Below are positions 1 through 7,656 of a DNA stretch of 20,036 bases, piece by piece (the first letter of the stretch is position 1; each line of letters begins with the position of its first letter). The DNA comes from an uncultured Collinsella sp. (GTDB taxonomy: Bacteria > Actinomycetota > Coriobacteriia > Coriobacteriales > Coriobacteriaceae), in NCBI GenBank assembly GCA_902491345.1, contig CABUHI010000028.1, positions 1-20,036 on the forward strand. Direction: 5' to 3'. Both the position numbers and the translations under genes were made by a program. The notes beneath the pieces were generated by a model. The model did no database searches and was not told the DNA's origin. It saw nothing but the letters and a program-made list of their open reading frames with translations.

Positions 1-1
1 G

Positions 2-22
2 CGCGGTCTCAAGAAGGAGTAA
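2..22 (+). CDS. Possible C-terminal tail of an upstream gene
   Basis: The first bases can be read as six codons ending RGLKKE followed by TAA. The codons (CGC GGT CTC AAG AAG GAG) match the usage of the neighbouring genes. Nothing else supports it, because the rest of the gene lies outside the window. It could equally be non-coding sequence. Confidence 0.25.
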   Translation, partial: RGLKKE

Positions 23-342
23 CATCGGGACTTGCAGCGACGGACCTCAGGACACGCTTACACCACGTCTGCGCGCGCGACCGTTGTAGGGGCCGCTCGG
101 ACGTCATTTTGGGTGGTTTTGCCTGCTACTAAAATGGTAACAGTACTCATATTTGCCACTTTTTGTCCACGACCTCTTGGAGTCGGCTCGAAAAGAGTGA
201 TTTTGGGTTGTTTGCTGCGGGTGTGGGCTTGGAAACAACGTTCGGGGTGGCGAGGCGCCCAGAATTCGGTCGCAAGGAGGGCGTTCCTCGGCTGTGCCAG
301 GAGTGTCCCTGGGTGCCGGCACATAAGGAACGTCCCTAACTG
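23..342. other. Gene-free stretch, no confident feature
   Basis: No reading frame here has convincing coding character. Frames that stay open lack a ribosome binding site and run into or antisense to the acyltransferase. Bases about 106-230 are richer in A and T than their surroundings, and a 10-base perfect palindrome (GTGCCGGCAC) sits at 313-322. I cannot assign a function. It may be the intergenic space between an upstream plus-strand gene and the converging acyltransferase, or a decayed element. Confidence 0.4.
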
Positions 343-380
343 CCGGAGGGGGTGCCTGCCACGGCAGGCACCCCCTCCGG
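343..380 (-). terminator. Perfect 18-bp hairpin behind the acyltransferase gene
   Basis: Bases 343-360 and 363-380 are exact reverse complements with a 2-base loop (AC), giving a very GC-rich stem. It lies 23 bases beyond the stop codon of the minus-strand acyltransferase, so it probably ends or protects that transcript. There is no T-run on either side, so it is not a textbook intrinsic terminator. A REP-like repeat is the alternative. Its stem word GGTGCCTG recurs in the hairpins near 12560 and 13985. Confidence 0.5.
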
Positions 381-403
381 ATGTGGGAAGTTTGCGCTGC
401 AGG

Positions 404-2620
404 TTACTTGTCGGTGCCCAGCTTGTGCGGCTTGAGGGCGAGCGCATTGACGAGCGCGTCGGTGGCAGACTTGACGGCCGCCGGCTGCGGATCGTTGACG
501 TGATCCTCGGGATGCACGGGCAGATCCTTCTTGACTGCATCGTGGATCAAGTTGAGGTACTCAGTCACGCCAGTGGTCGACAGGTGCGTGCCATCGCCAT
601 CGAACAGGTCGTTGCGATTGGCACTGTATCCGTACCAGTCGATAACGCGCACGTTTTTGTAGCGCGTAGCGGCGTTGGCGATGGCCTGGTTGGTAGAGCC
701 AACCCACGGCTGCGGGCTGCGCGTGTTCACAAACACCACAATACGCTTATCTCCTGCATCGGCCATGATGGCGTCGATCTGGTCGTCGGTTACCAAGCCG
801 TTGGTGCCCAGTGCAAAGACCACGATCTTGCCGGCAAGGTTCTGTTGGAGATAGCCCTCAAATGTCGCGCGGCCCGCATCGAACTGGCGGCCCTTTTCGG
901 CATCGATGTGACTGTGGGGGAACACGCCGTCAAAAGAATCGACGGCGCGCAGCGACACGGAGTCACCGATCATCAGCAGGTCGTAGGATCCGTCGGGGAA
1001 GCCGTCGTTGTCCTTGTCGGTGTCGTCGGCCGCCTGCTGGTCGGTGGGCGCGGTGTTTTTGGCTTCCTTGTTGAGGACTTCGGCGCCCTCACCGCTCAGT
1101 GCAGACGTCTCGGGCACAAAGACCAGGCCGCCCAGTGCAACGACCAACACGACAGCGCAGGCTGCGCAGACAGGGACGTGCGCGCGCGCCCAGTTGGTGG
1201 GCGTGGTGGTGCCGTTGCGGAACTCGGATACGGTGCGCCCAAAGGCGCCCTTTCTAAACGGCGTCTCGATAAAGCGATATGAGCATTCGGCTACGGCGAC
1301 CACCAACAACACCTGCAAAATGTACTGCCACCACGGCGTATCGTTGATGTTGGCGACCGGGTTCATAAGCAACAGTAGTGGATAGTGCCACAGGTAGATG
1401 CTGTACGAGCGCTTGCCAACCCACACGAGCGGCTCGGCGGACAGCGCGCGGGCAACCATTCCCTGGGGCTGCACGCAGGCCGCGATGACCATGAGCGTGA
1501 GGATCGAGCACAGCAGCGTGCCCCCGCGATACTGGAACGCGGTGTAGCCGTTGGTGAGCGCGACCATGGCGGCAAGGCCAACCAGACCCACGACGCCCAA
1601 CACATCGATGGATGCGGGCGAGGACCAAAAGCGCACGAGGGCGCTCGGCTGTGCCGGGACGGTCTCGGCTGCGTTGTCGGCCTTCTCGCCAGGCTTGCCC
1701 TCGGCGTTCTTGCCGTGCTTGGCGGCGCCAGCCAGGCGATTGAGCCCCAAACGATGAGCGAGACGCACCGGCGCCAGGTCGCGATCGGGGATAAAGGCCA
1801 TCCAGGCGCCCAGCAGCAGCGAGAAGACGCGGGTGTCGGTGCCGTAGTACACGCGGCTGGGGTCGGCGGCAGGGTTGTAGAGCACCATCATGGCAAGGGC
1901 GGATACCGCTGCGAGTCCCAGGACCACACGGCGCGTGTTGGGTTTGCTCACATGCATGGACACCATGGCAAACAGCAGCGGTGGCCAAACCAGGTAGAAT
2001 TGTTCCTCGATGGCGAGCGACCAAAAGTGCGTAAGCGGCGAGGGGTCGCCCAGGGCGTTGAAGTACGAGACGTCCTGCATAATCTGCCACCAGTTGTTAA
2101 AGAACAGCAGCGACGGCAGAATGTCGGGACGCATCTTGGTGAGCATCACGTGGTTGAAGACGGTGCACAGCGCACAGGTTACAACCACAACGGTCACCAC
2201 GGCGGGGACCAGGCGACGGATGCGGCGGATCCAGAAGCTCTTGAGGTCGATGCGGCCGGTCTTAGCGACTTCGTTGAGTAGCAGGCGTGTGATCAGATAG
2301 CCCGAAAGCACAAAGAAGATCGTGACGCCAAGCAGGCCGCCCTGAGCCCACGTGAGGTTGAGGTGATAGAGCACCACTGCGACGACGGCAAGCGTGCGCA
2401 GGCCGTCAAGGGCAGGGATGTAGCGGGACTTGGGGCGAGCAGGCGTCTGCTCCGCGGCGGGAGTGTTGGCGCGGCCCGCGTTGTTGGCAGAAGCGCGATG
2501 GAGGCTCGCGGTGCGTCGCGGCTCGTTGGCACGGCGTTCGCCCTTCACGCGTTCGTGCGGCGCCGGCTCGTTGCCCGTGCGGCGTCGACCGCGCGAGCCC
2601 GATTGCGAGAATTGTTCCAT
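404..2620 (-). CDS. Membrane O-acyltransferase (acyltransferase-3 fused to SGNH domain)
   Basis: This 738-residue protein has the OatA/OafA layout. Residues 1-66 form an Arg-rich, presumably cytoplasmic, low-complexity head. From about 67 a multi-pass acyltransferase-3 domain begins with YIPALDGLR and a probable catalytic His86 in LYH, followed by FFVLSGYLIT (102-111), FWIRRIRR and THFWSLAIEEQFYLVWP (about 197-213). After the last membrane segment and an acidic linker comes an SGNH-type domain: GDS with Ser554, GTNG at about 605-608, and DGDGTH with Asp676 and His679 as candidate catalytic residues. The family moves acetyl or similar acyl groups across the membrane onto cell-wall or surface glycans. 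Whether the target is peptidoglycan, teichoic acid or another polysaccharide cannot be read from sequence. The gene stands alone. The start is the first ATG of the frame and has only a weak Shine-Dalgarno (GGA). The long basic head is unusual and could mean that the true start lies further in. Confidence 0.9.
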   Translation of the reverse strand: MEQFSQSGSRGRRRTGNEPAPHERVKGERRANEPRRTASLHRASANNAGRANTPAAEQTPARPKSRYIPALDGLRTLAVVAVVLYHLNLTWAQGGLLGVTIFFVLSGYLITRLLLNEVAKTGRIDLKSFWIRRIRRLVPAVVTVVVVTCALCTVFNHVMLTKMRPDILPSLLFFNNWWQIMQDVSYFNALGDPSPLTHFWSLAIEEQFYLVWPPLLFAMVSMHVSKPNTRRVVLGLAAVSALAMMVLYNPAADPSRVYYGTDTRVFSLLLGAWMAFIPDRDLAPVRLAHRLGLNRLAGAAKHGKNAEGKPGEKADNAAETVPAQPSALVRFWSSPASIDVLGVVGLVGLAAMVALTNGYTAFQYRGGTLLCSILTLMVIAACVQPQGMVARALSAEPLVWVGKRSYSIYLWHYPLLLLMNPVANINDTPWWQYILQVLLVVAVAECSYRFIETPFRKGAFGRTVSEFRNGTTTPTNWARAHVPVCAACAVVLVVALGGLVFVPETSALSGEGAEVLNKEAKNTAPTDQQAADDTDKDNDGFPDGSYDLLMIGDSVSLRAVDSFDGVFPHSHIDAEKGRQFDAGRATFEGYLQQNLAGKIVVFALGTNGLVTDDQIDAIMADAGDKRIVVFVNTRSPQPWVGSTNQAIANAATRYKNVRVIDWYGYSANRNDLFDGDGTHLSTTGVTEYLNLIHDAVKKDLPVHPEDHVNDPQPAAVKSATDALVNALALKPHKLGTDK

Positions 2621-2659
2621 AAAACATCATCCAATGACGAGAATAATCAGCACGTATTC

Positions 2660-2665
2660 ATTGTA
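2660..2665 (-). promoter_or_regulatory. Candidate -10 box for the acyltransferase gene
   Basis: On the minus strand the hexamer TACAAT lies 40 bases upstream of the acyltransferase start and matches the sigma-70-type consensus at five of six bases. I see no good -35 at 16-18 bases, so the call rests on one box. Confidence 0.35.
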
Positions 2666-2713
2666 GCTGCCTGCCCCTGTGAATGCTTGCTGCTGGCGTA
2701 AGCTCAAGCGCGC

Positions 2714-2742
2714 GTCCACATCAAAGTGGACTAAAGTTATAG
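2714..2742 (+). promoter_or_regulatory. Dyad and AT-rich box upstream of ribokinase
   Basis: GTCCAC (2714-2719) and GTGGAC (2726-2731) form a perfect inverted repeat with a 6-base gap. It is followed at once by the AT-rich TAAAGTTATAG. The arrangement suggests an operator overlapping the core promoter of the ribokinase/nucleoside hydrolase pair. The promoter hexamers are weak, so this is a candidate only. Confidence 0.3.
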
Positions 2743-2807
2743 GGGGTGCGAGAGTGCACAATCGTTGGTCGACGGTGGGCGCAAAGCCTGAAGACGAGGA
2801 GGTTTCC

Positions 2808-3803
2808 ATGGCGGATCACAGCATCGTTGCGGTGTTCGGCAGCATGAACATGGACCTTTCGGTGGCGTGCGAGCGCATGCCGCGTGCGGGCGAGACGGTC
2901 GATGGCAGCGGTTTTATCACCAACGCCGGCGGTAAGGGAGCCAATCAGGCCGTTGCCGCTGCGCGCATGGGTGCGCGCACGTGCATGATCGGCGCTGTTG
3001 GGCGCGATACCTTTGGCGATGCGCTCGTGGCAGGGCTCCAGGATGCCGGCGTGGGCGTTGAGTTCGTGGCGCGTCGCGATGACGTGGAGACCGGTACCGC
3101 GACTATCATTCGCTGCGAGAGCGACAACCGCATCGTGCTGTCGCCGGGCGCCAACCATGCGCTTGCGGGCGAGGACGTTGCCCGCGCACTGAGGCGCTTG
3201 GTGGCCGACGAGCTCGACGGCGATGCCAGCGAGATTGCCCCGGCTGCCGGAAGCGTCTTTATTGCCCAGGGCGAATGTGACCTTGCAGCGACGGCCGAGG
3301 CGCTTGCTTGCGCTCACGAGCTGGGGTTCTATACGATCTTTAACCCGGCGCCCGCCTGCGACCTGCCGGCAGGAGCGTGGCCAGCGGTCGACCTGGTCTG
3401 CCCCAACGAGACCGAGTGCCAGGTGCTGACGGGCATTCTGCCCACGGATGATGCGAGTTGCGTCGCCGCGCTCAATGCGCTGCTCGACAAGGGCGCCGGG
3501 GCTGCGGTCATCACGTTGGGCGGCGCCGGCTCGGTTACGCTCGGCGATGGCGGTGAGCCGCTGCGCATGCCGGCGCTTTCGAGCGCGGTGGTCGATACGA
3601 CGGCCGCGGGCGATACGTTTATCGGCGCGTTGGCGGCGGCTCGTCTGGAGGGCCTGCCGCTCTTTGAGTGCATGGCCGCGGGTACTCGCGCCTCGGCGGT
3701 GACGGTGTCGCGCCTGGGCGCTCAGCAATCAATTCCCACGCGTGCGGAAGTCGAGCACAAGTTTGATTTAGACGGTTTGAATGTAGACGGAGAAGCGGAG
3801 TAG
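2808..3803 (+). CDS. rbsK: Ribokinase (PfkB family)
   Basis: The 331-residue protein phosphorylates ribose to ribose 5-phosphate with ATP, judging by family. The N-terminus GSMNMDLSV and the NAGGKGANQAVAAARMGA block (39-56) are the ribokinase sugar-binding signatures. The C-terminal DTTAAGDTF carries the catalytic base Asp269 and the anion hole. The second position of the usual TGAGD is Ala here, which is tolerated in the family. The ATG at 2808 is chosen because GAGGAGG lies just upstream and the homologous N-terminus starts there; the frame is open further upstream, without family-like sequence. It is followed after 4 bases by a nucleoside hydrolase, which would release ribose from nucleosides, so the two fit one salvage route. 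A related PfkB kinase (for example for another pentose or deoxyribose) cannot be excluded. Confidence 0.9.
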   Translation: MADHSIVAVFGSMNMDLSVACERMPRAGETVDGSGFITNAGGKGANQAVAAARMGARTCMIGAVGRDTFGDALVAGLQDAGVGVEFVARRDDVETGTATIIRCESDNRIVLSPGANHALAGEDVARALRRLVADELDGDASEIAPAAGSVFIAQGECDLAATAEALACAHELGFYTIFNPAPACDLPAGAWPAVDLVCPNETECQVLTGILPTDDASCVAALNALLDKGAGAAVITLGGAGSVTLGDGGEPLRMPALSSAVVDTTAAGDTFIGALAAARLEGLPLFECMAAGTRASAVTVSRLGAQQSIPTRAEVEHKFDLDGLNVDGEAE

Positions 3804-3807
3804 AACA

Positions 3808-4782
3808 ATGGCAACCAAGAAGCTGATCCTTGATCTGGATATGGGTGTGGACGATGCGATGGCGCTCGCCTATGCCATCGCGAGCCCCGAGGTGGAGCTC
3901 GTCGGCATCACCACGTGCTTTGGCAACGTGCGCGTCGAGCAGTCAGCGCACAACTGCTTGGCGGTGCTCGACCTGTTGGGTCGTCCCGAGGTGCCGGTGT
4001 ACCTGGGCGCCGATCGTCCCATGAAAGCGACCGAACCCTACACGCCGCCGGCGTCCACCACGCTTATCCACGGCAAGAACGGCATCGGCGGCGCAAGCGT
4101 GCCCGCCTCGCCGTACGAGCCGGTGGGCGCGACGTCGGCCGATGGCAATGCGGCGGTCGATTACCTGATTGATGCCGCGCGTACCTATGGTCCCGATCTG
4201 GTCTACGTTGCGACCGGCCCGCTCACCAACCTGGCGCTTGCCCTGGAGCGCGATGCGGCGGCGATGATGTCCATCGGCCGCGTGGTCGTGATGGGCGGTG
4301 CGCTTACCGTGCCCGGCAACGTGAGCGCGGGCGCCGAGGCCAACATGGCGGGCGACCCCGAGGCTGCCGACGCCGTGTTGCGCTCGGGCCGCAAGCTCAC
4401 CATGGTGGGCTTGGATGTGACGCACCGCGTGGTGCTCACACGTCGCGACGTTGCCGGCTGGACGGGCTCGGGCACTATGGCTGGCTGCGCGTTTGCGAGC
4501 ATGGTCGAGCACTATATCGGTTCGTACGAAATGAACGCGCCCTACCTGGGCGGCTGCGCGCTGCACGATCCGCTGGCGGTTGCCGTGGCGATTGATCCCA
4601 CGCTCGTGGGTGCGCTCGGCTGCAATCTTCGTGTCGACCTGCTGGGCGAGTACCGCGGCCGCACTATCTGTGACGAGCACCGTCTGTCCGATCCGGATAA
4701 GAGCGCGCTCGTGGCGCTCACCGTGGACGCCCCACGTTTCCTCGTGGAGTTTAAGGCACGCATGGCTCGCATCCTTGGCTAA
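3808..4782 (+). CDS. Nucleoside hydrolase (IunH/Rih family)
   Basis: This 324-residue enzyme should split the N-glycosidic bond of a ribonucleoside into base and ribose. The N-terminal calcium-binding motif reads DLDMGVDDAMAL (residues 9-20) where the family usually has DxDPGxDD; the aspartates are kept but Pro is replaced by Met. The C-terminal GGCALHDPLAVA holds the conserved His-Asp pair used in catalysis and metal binding. Length is typical (310-330). It starts 4 bases after the ribokinase stop, with a GGAG-type ribosome binding site inside the end of that gene, so the two are almost certainly co-transcribed. The base preference (purine, pyrimidine or inosine/uridine) cannot be told from sequence alone. 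Confidence 0.9.
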   Translation: MATKKLILDLDMGVDDAMALAYAIASPEVELVGITTCFGNVRVEQSAHNCLAVLDLLGRPEVPVYLGADRPMKATEPYTPPASTTLIHGKNGIGGASVPASPYEPVGATSADGNAAVDYLIDAARTYGPDLVYVATGPLTNLALALERDAAAMMSIGRVVVMGGALTVPGNVSAGAEANMAGDPEAADAVLRSGRKLTMVGLDVTHRVVLTRRDVAGWTGSGTMAGCAFASMVEHYIGSYEMNAPYLGGCALHDPLAVAVAIDPTLVGALGCNLRVDLLGEYRGRTICDEHRLSDPDKSALVALTVDAPRFLVEFKARMARILG

Positions 4783-4856
4783 ACGGTTTCTGTGCCCCGT
4801 TCCAGATTAGCTACCGAGTAAATACGCCCGTTGGGGGAATAGTCGCGTCGCTTCGC

Positions 4857-4903
4857 TTGACAACAGGCTAAACTAGCTATTAAACATTTACTATTCTGTT
4901 TAG
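4857..4903 (+). promoter_or_regulatory. Promoter and operator-like boxes of the lacI-type gene
   Basis: A consensus -35 TTGACA stands at 4857-4862, followed by AT-rich sequence with possible -10 hexamers at 4878-4885. CTAAAC (4868-4873) and GTTTAG (4898-4903) form an exact inverted pair around that region. Similar GTTTAC/GTTTAG boxes and the word AAACATTTA recur before the 6254 operon. The likely reading is an autoregulated promoter bound by the LacI-type protein encoded just downstream. Confidence 0.5.
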
Positions 4904-4985
4904 ATTGAATTTGCGGTCGTTTAGTTGTCGAGTCACGGGGCGGTCAGGCCACGATGCTCCGCCACGACCGTTGCTAGGGGGAACA

Positions 4986-5996
4986 ATGGCCAAAGCAAGT
5001 GTTCGCGAGATCAGCCGCATCACCGGTTTTTCGCCCGCAACCGTGTCCAACGCGCTCAACCGCAGGCGCAGCGTGAGCGAGGAGACCGCCAAAGTCATCC
5101 TGGAGTGCGCGCAGTCGCTCGGCTATCAGCAGTCGACGCAGCTCGAGAGCATCCAGTTTGTGCTCGCGCGCAAGACGGGCGCCATCCTGGACGAGAGCAC
5201 CTTCCACCCCGCGGTCATCGAGGGCGTGGAGCGCCAGGCGCGTCGCCACGGCATGAGCACGAGCTTTGTCTCGCTCGACTTTAGCGACCTAGACGCCGTG
5301 CGTCCGCAGGTCGAGGGCCTGATCGCCGATCCGTCCGCTGCTATCGTGCTGATGGGTACCGAGCTGGGTGAGGAAGACTACGCCTTGTTTGCCAACGCTG
5401 CCGCTCACCTGATCGTGCTCGACGGCTGGAGCGATCGTCAATACTTTGATGCCGTGGTCATTGCCAATACCGATTCGGTGCTGCGTGCCGTGGACTACCT
5501 TATCGAGAAAGGTCACAAGCAAATCGGCTATCTGGCGGGCGACCTTCGCATCCGCAACTTTAAGGACCGCGAGCGCGGCTATCGCCAAGCGCTTGAGGAT
5601 GCGGACCTCGAGGCCAATCCGGCATGGCGCGTCACGCTGGGCACCACGCTCGAGGGCGCTTATCGCGACATGGGCGCGTGGCTCGACAATGCCTCGCACG
5701 ACGACCTGCCGACGGCTTTCTTTGCCGAGAACGACGTGCTCGCCGTGGGTGCCATGCGCGCGTTCAACGAGCACGGCATTCGCGTGCCCGAGGATGTCTC
5801 GATCATCGGCTTTGACGACCTATCTCTGGGCGCTTTTTCCAACCCGCCGCTCACCACGGTGCATGTTCCCAAGCACGAGGTGGGTGAGATCGCGGTGCGC
5901 CGCCTGGTGGGCAACATCCGCAATCCCAAGAGCTATACCTGCAAAACGGCTGTGTCGACCTATTTTGTCGAGCGCCAGAGCGTGCGCGAAATCTAG
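4986..5996 (+). CDS. LacI-family transcriptional regulator
   Basis: The 336-residue protein has an N-terminal helix-turn-helix (SVREISRITGFSPATVSNAL, residues 5-24) and hinge typical of LacI/GalR repressors. A periplasmic-binding-protein-like effector domain follows, with the late signature FFAENDVLAVGAMRAF and the family phrase VPEDVSIIGFDD. It should bind an operator as a dimer and respond to a sugar or sugar phosphate. The ATG at 4986 follows an AGGGGG ribosome binding site; the open frame upstream has no HTH-like sequence. It sits between the ribokinase pair and the isomerase/transketolase operon and is closed by its own terminator. Shared boxes in its promoter and before 6254 make the downstream sugar operon its probable target. 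The inducer is unknown. Confidence 0.9.
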   Translation: MAKASVREISRITGFSPATVSNALNRRRSVSEETAKVILECAQSLGYQQSTQLESIQFVLARKTGAILDESTFHPAVIEGVERQARRHGMSTSFVSLDFSDLDAVRPQVEGLIADPSAAIVLMGTELGEEDYALFANAAAHLIVLDGWSDRQYFDAVVIANTDSVLRAVDYLIEKGHKQIGYLAGDLRIRNFKDRERGYRQALEDADLEANPAWRVTLGTTLEGAYRDMGAWLDNASHDDLPTAFFAENDVLAVGAMRAFNEHGIRVPEDVSIIGFDDLSLGAFSNPPLTTVHVPKHEVGEIAVRRLVGNIRNPKSYTCKTAVSTYFVERQSVREI

Positions 5997-6061
5997 GCGG
6001 AGACGGCATCGCCTGCAGCGTGCCAAAGCTCGCTAGGGCAGTAAACATAGCGCTATTCAAA

Positions 6062-6087
6062 AGAGGGTCCTTCGGGGCCCTCTTTTT
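6062..6087 (+). terminator. Intrinsic terminator of the lacI-type gene
   Basis: A 9-bp stem (6062-6070 with 6075-6083, one G-U wobble) closed by a UUCG tetraloop is followed by a T-run. It lies 65 bases after the regulator's stop codon and has all the hallmarks of a rho-independent terminator. Confidence 0.9.
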
Positions 6088-6096
6088 GTTGCCCTT

Positions 6097-6235
6097 GTAT
6101 GTTCAGTTTGTTTACATACCGTTTAGGCTGATTTCTCTACCGTTTACGGGTATTTCGCGTTACACTTCTAAACAAAAGAGTAAAACATTTAGTAAACAGA
6201 ACAAAACGAAACACGCGTCTGTTTACTGAACATAC
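6097..6235 (+). promoter_or_regulatory. Operator cluster upstream of the sugar operon
   Basis: The 11-mer GTATGTTCAGT (6097-6107) recurs exactly inverted as ACTGAACATAC (6225-6235). The box TGTTTAC occurs at 6109-6115 and 6220-6226 and inverted at 6192-6198, with relatives CGTTTAG (6120) and CGTTTAC (6141). TAAAACATTTAGTA at 6181 resembles the lacI promoter at 4881. Spaced paired sites suggest looping or cooperative binding by the LacI-type regulator. The core promoter is not clear; TACACT at 6161-6166 is a possible -10. Confidence 0.55.
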
Positions 6236-6253
6236 AACTAGGGGAGGACGTAC

Positions 6254-7654
6254 ATGGATAAGATTAAGCTCGGCTTTGTGCCCACGCGCCGCAGCATCTT
6301 TAGCGCGCCGGACGCGCTTAAGTATCGCGGCCTGACGGCTGACCGCCTGCGCGAGATCGGTGTCGACATCGTGGACATCGACGACATTAACGACGAGGGC
6401 CTGCTCTTTGACGACAGCCATATCGAGCCTATCGTCAAGAAGTTCCGCGCCGAAGGCGTCGACGGCATCATGCTGTGCCACGCTAACTTTGGCACCGAGT
6501 ACGTTTGCGCCCGTCTTGCCCGCGAGCTCGGTCTGCCTGTGCTGCTGTGGGGTCCGCGTGACGAGCGTCCCGAGCCCGATGGCACCCGCCTGCGCGATAG
6601 CCAGTGCGGCCTGTTCGCCACCGGCAAGGTTCTGCGCCGCTTCCAGGTTCCCTTTACCTATATGACCAACTGCCGCCTGACCGACCCCGAGTTCGAGCGC
6701 GGCGTCTGGGACTTCCTGGCTGTATGCAACGTCGTTAAGACCTTCAAGCACACTCGCATCCTGCAGATGGCGACCCGTCCGTTCGACTTCTGGTCCACCA
6801 TGTGCAACGAGGGCGAGCTGCTCGAGAAGTTCAATATTCAGCTTTCGCCCATCCCCATGACCGAGCTTGTCCAGGCCGTGCGCGACGCCCAGGCCGACGA
6901 GCAGGCCATGGCCGCCATGCTCGACCACATTCGTCACAGCTTTGAGATCTGCATACCCGAGGACAAGGTCCCCGCGGTCGCAGGGCTCGCCATCGCTATG
7001 AAGCGCCTGGTCGAGAAGTACGGCTGCAACGCCGGCGCCATCCAGTGCTGGAACGCCCTGCAGGACGAGCTGGGCATTATGCCCTGCGCCGCCAACGCCA
7101 TCCTCAACGAGATGGGCATTCCCATCGTATGCGAGACCGATATCCACGGCGCCATCACCGCGCTGATGGTCGAGGCCGCCGACCTGGGCCGTCACCGCGG
7201 CATGTTCGCCGACTGGACCGTGCGCCATCCCGATAACGAGAACGGCGAGCTGCTGCAGCACTGCGGCCCCTGGCCCTGCAGCTGCGCGGCCGTCAAGCCC
7301 AAGCTCACCTACCCGCTGGCTTTCGACCACCCCGGCGCGCTGACGGCCGAGGCCAAACACGGCGATCTCACCCTTGCCCGCTTTGACGGCGACAACGGCG
7401 AGTATTCGCTGCTGCTGGGCAACGCCCGCGGCATCGACGGCCCGGCCGGCATGGGCACCTACCTGTGGGTCGAGGTCGAAAACCTCAAGCGCCTTGAGGC
7501 CAAGATCGTCGAGGGTCCCTACATCCACCACTGCGTCGCTATTCACGCCAACGTGGTGCCGGTGCTCTACGAGGCGTGCAAGTATCTCGGCATTGCCCCC
7601 GACCTGTACGACCCCATCGAAGAAGACGTTAAAGCCTACCTGCGAGGAGAGTAG
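6254..7654 (+). CDS. L-fucose/L-arabinose isomerase-like sugar isomerase
   Basis: The 466-residue protein belongs to the fucose/arabinose isomerase group of metal-dependent aldose-ketose isomerases. Candidate metal ligands are Glu294 in VCETDIHGA, Asp320 in MFADWTVRH, and a histidine in the late GPYIHHCVAIHAN segment; the Glu-Asp spacing is close to that of E. coli FucI. It is shorter than true L-fucose isomerase (about 590) and belongs to the shorter 'fucose isomerase-like' set, whose substrates vary. GGGGAGG precedes the ATG. It opens an operon with two transketolase halves and an FGGY kinase, so it should make the ketose that the pathway then phosphorylates or cleaves. The substrate could be a pentose, a 6-deoxy sugar, a branched sugar such as apiose, or a sulfo-sugar. 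Family assignment is firm, substrate open. Confidence 0.85.
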   Translation: MDKIKLGFVPTRRSIFSAPDALKYRGLTADRLREIGVDIVDIDDINDEGLLFDDSHIEPIVKKFRAEGVDGIMLCHANFGTEYVCARLARELGLPVLLWGPRDERPEPDGTRLRDSQCGLFATGKVLRRFQVPFTYMTNCRLTDPEFERGVWDFLAVCNVVKTFKHTRILQMATRPFDFWSTMCNEGELLEKFNIQLSPIPMTELVQAVRDAQADEQAMAAMLDHIRHSFEICIPEDKVPAVAGLAIAMKRLVEKYGCNAGAIQCWNALQDELGIMPCAANAILNEMGIPIVCETDIHGAITALMVEAADLGRHRGMFADWTVRHPDNENGELLQHCGPWPCSCAAVKPKLTYPLAFDHPGALTAEAKHGDLTLARFDGDNGEYSLLLGNARGIDGPAGMGTYLWVEVENLKRLEAKIVEGPYIHHCVAIHANVVPVLYEACKYLGIAPDLYDPIEEDVKAYLRGE

Positions 7655-7656
7655 AA

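Noticed and set aside
32..1282. 416-codon plus-strand open frame over the acyltransferase end
   Set aside because: It starts at a TTG, is antisense to the clear SGNH domain and runs through the hairpin at 343-380; protein sequence is not domain-like.
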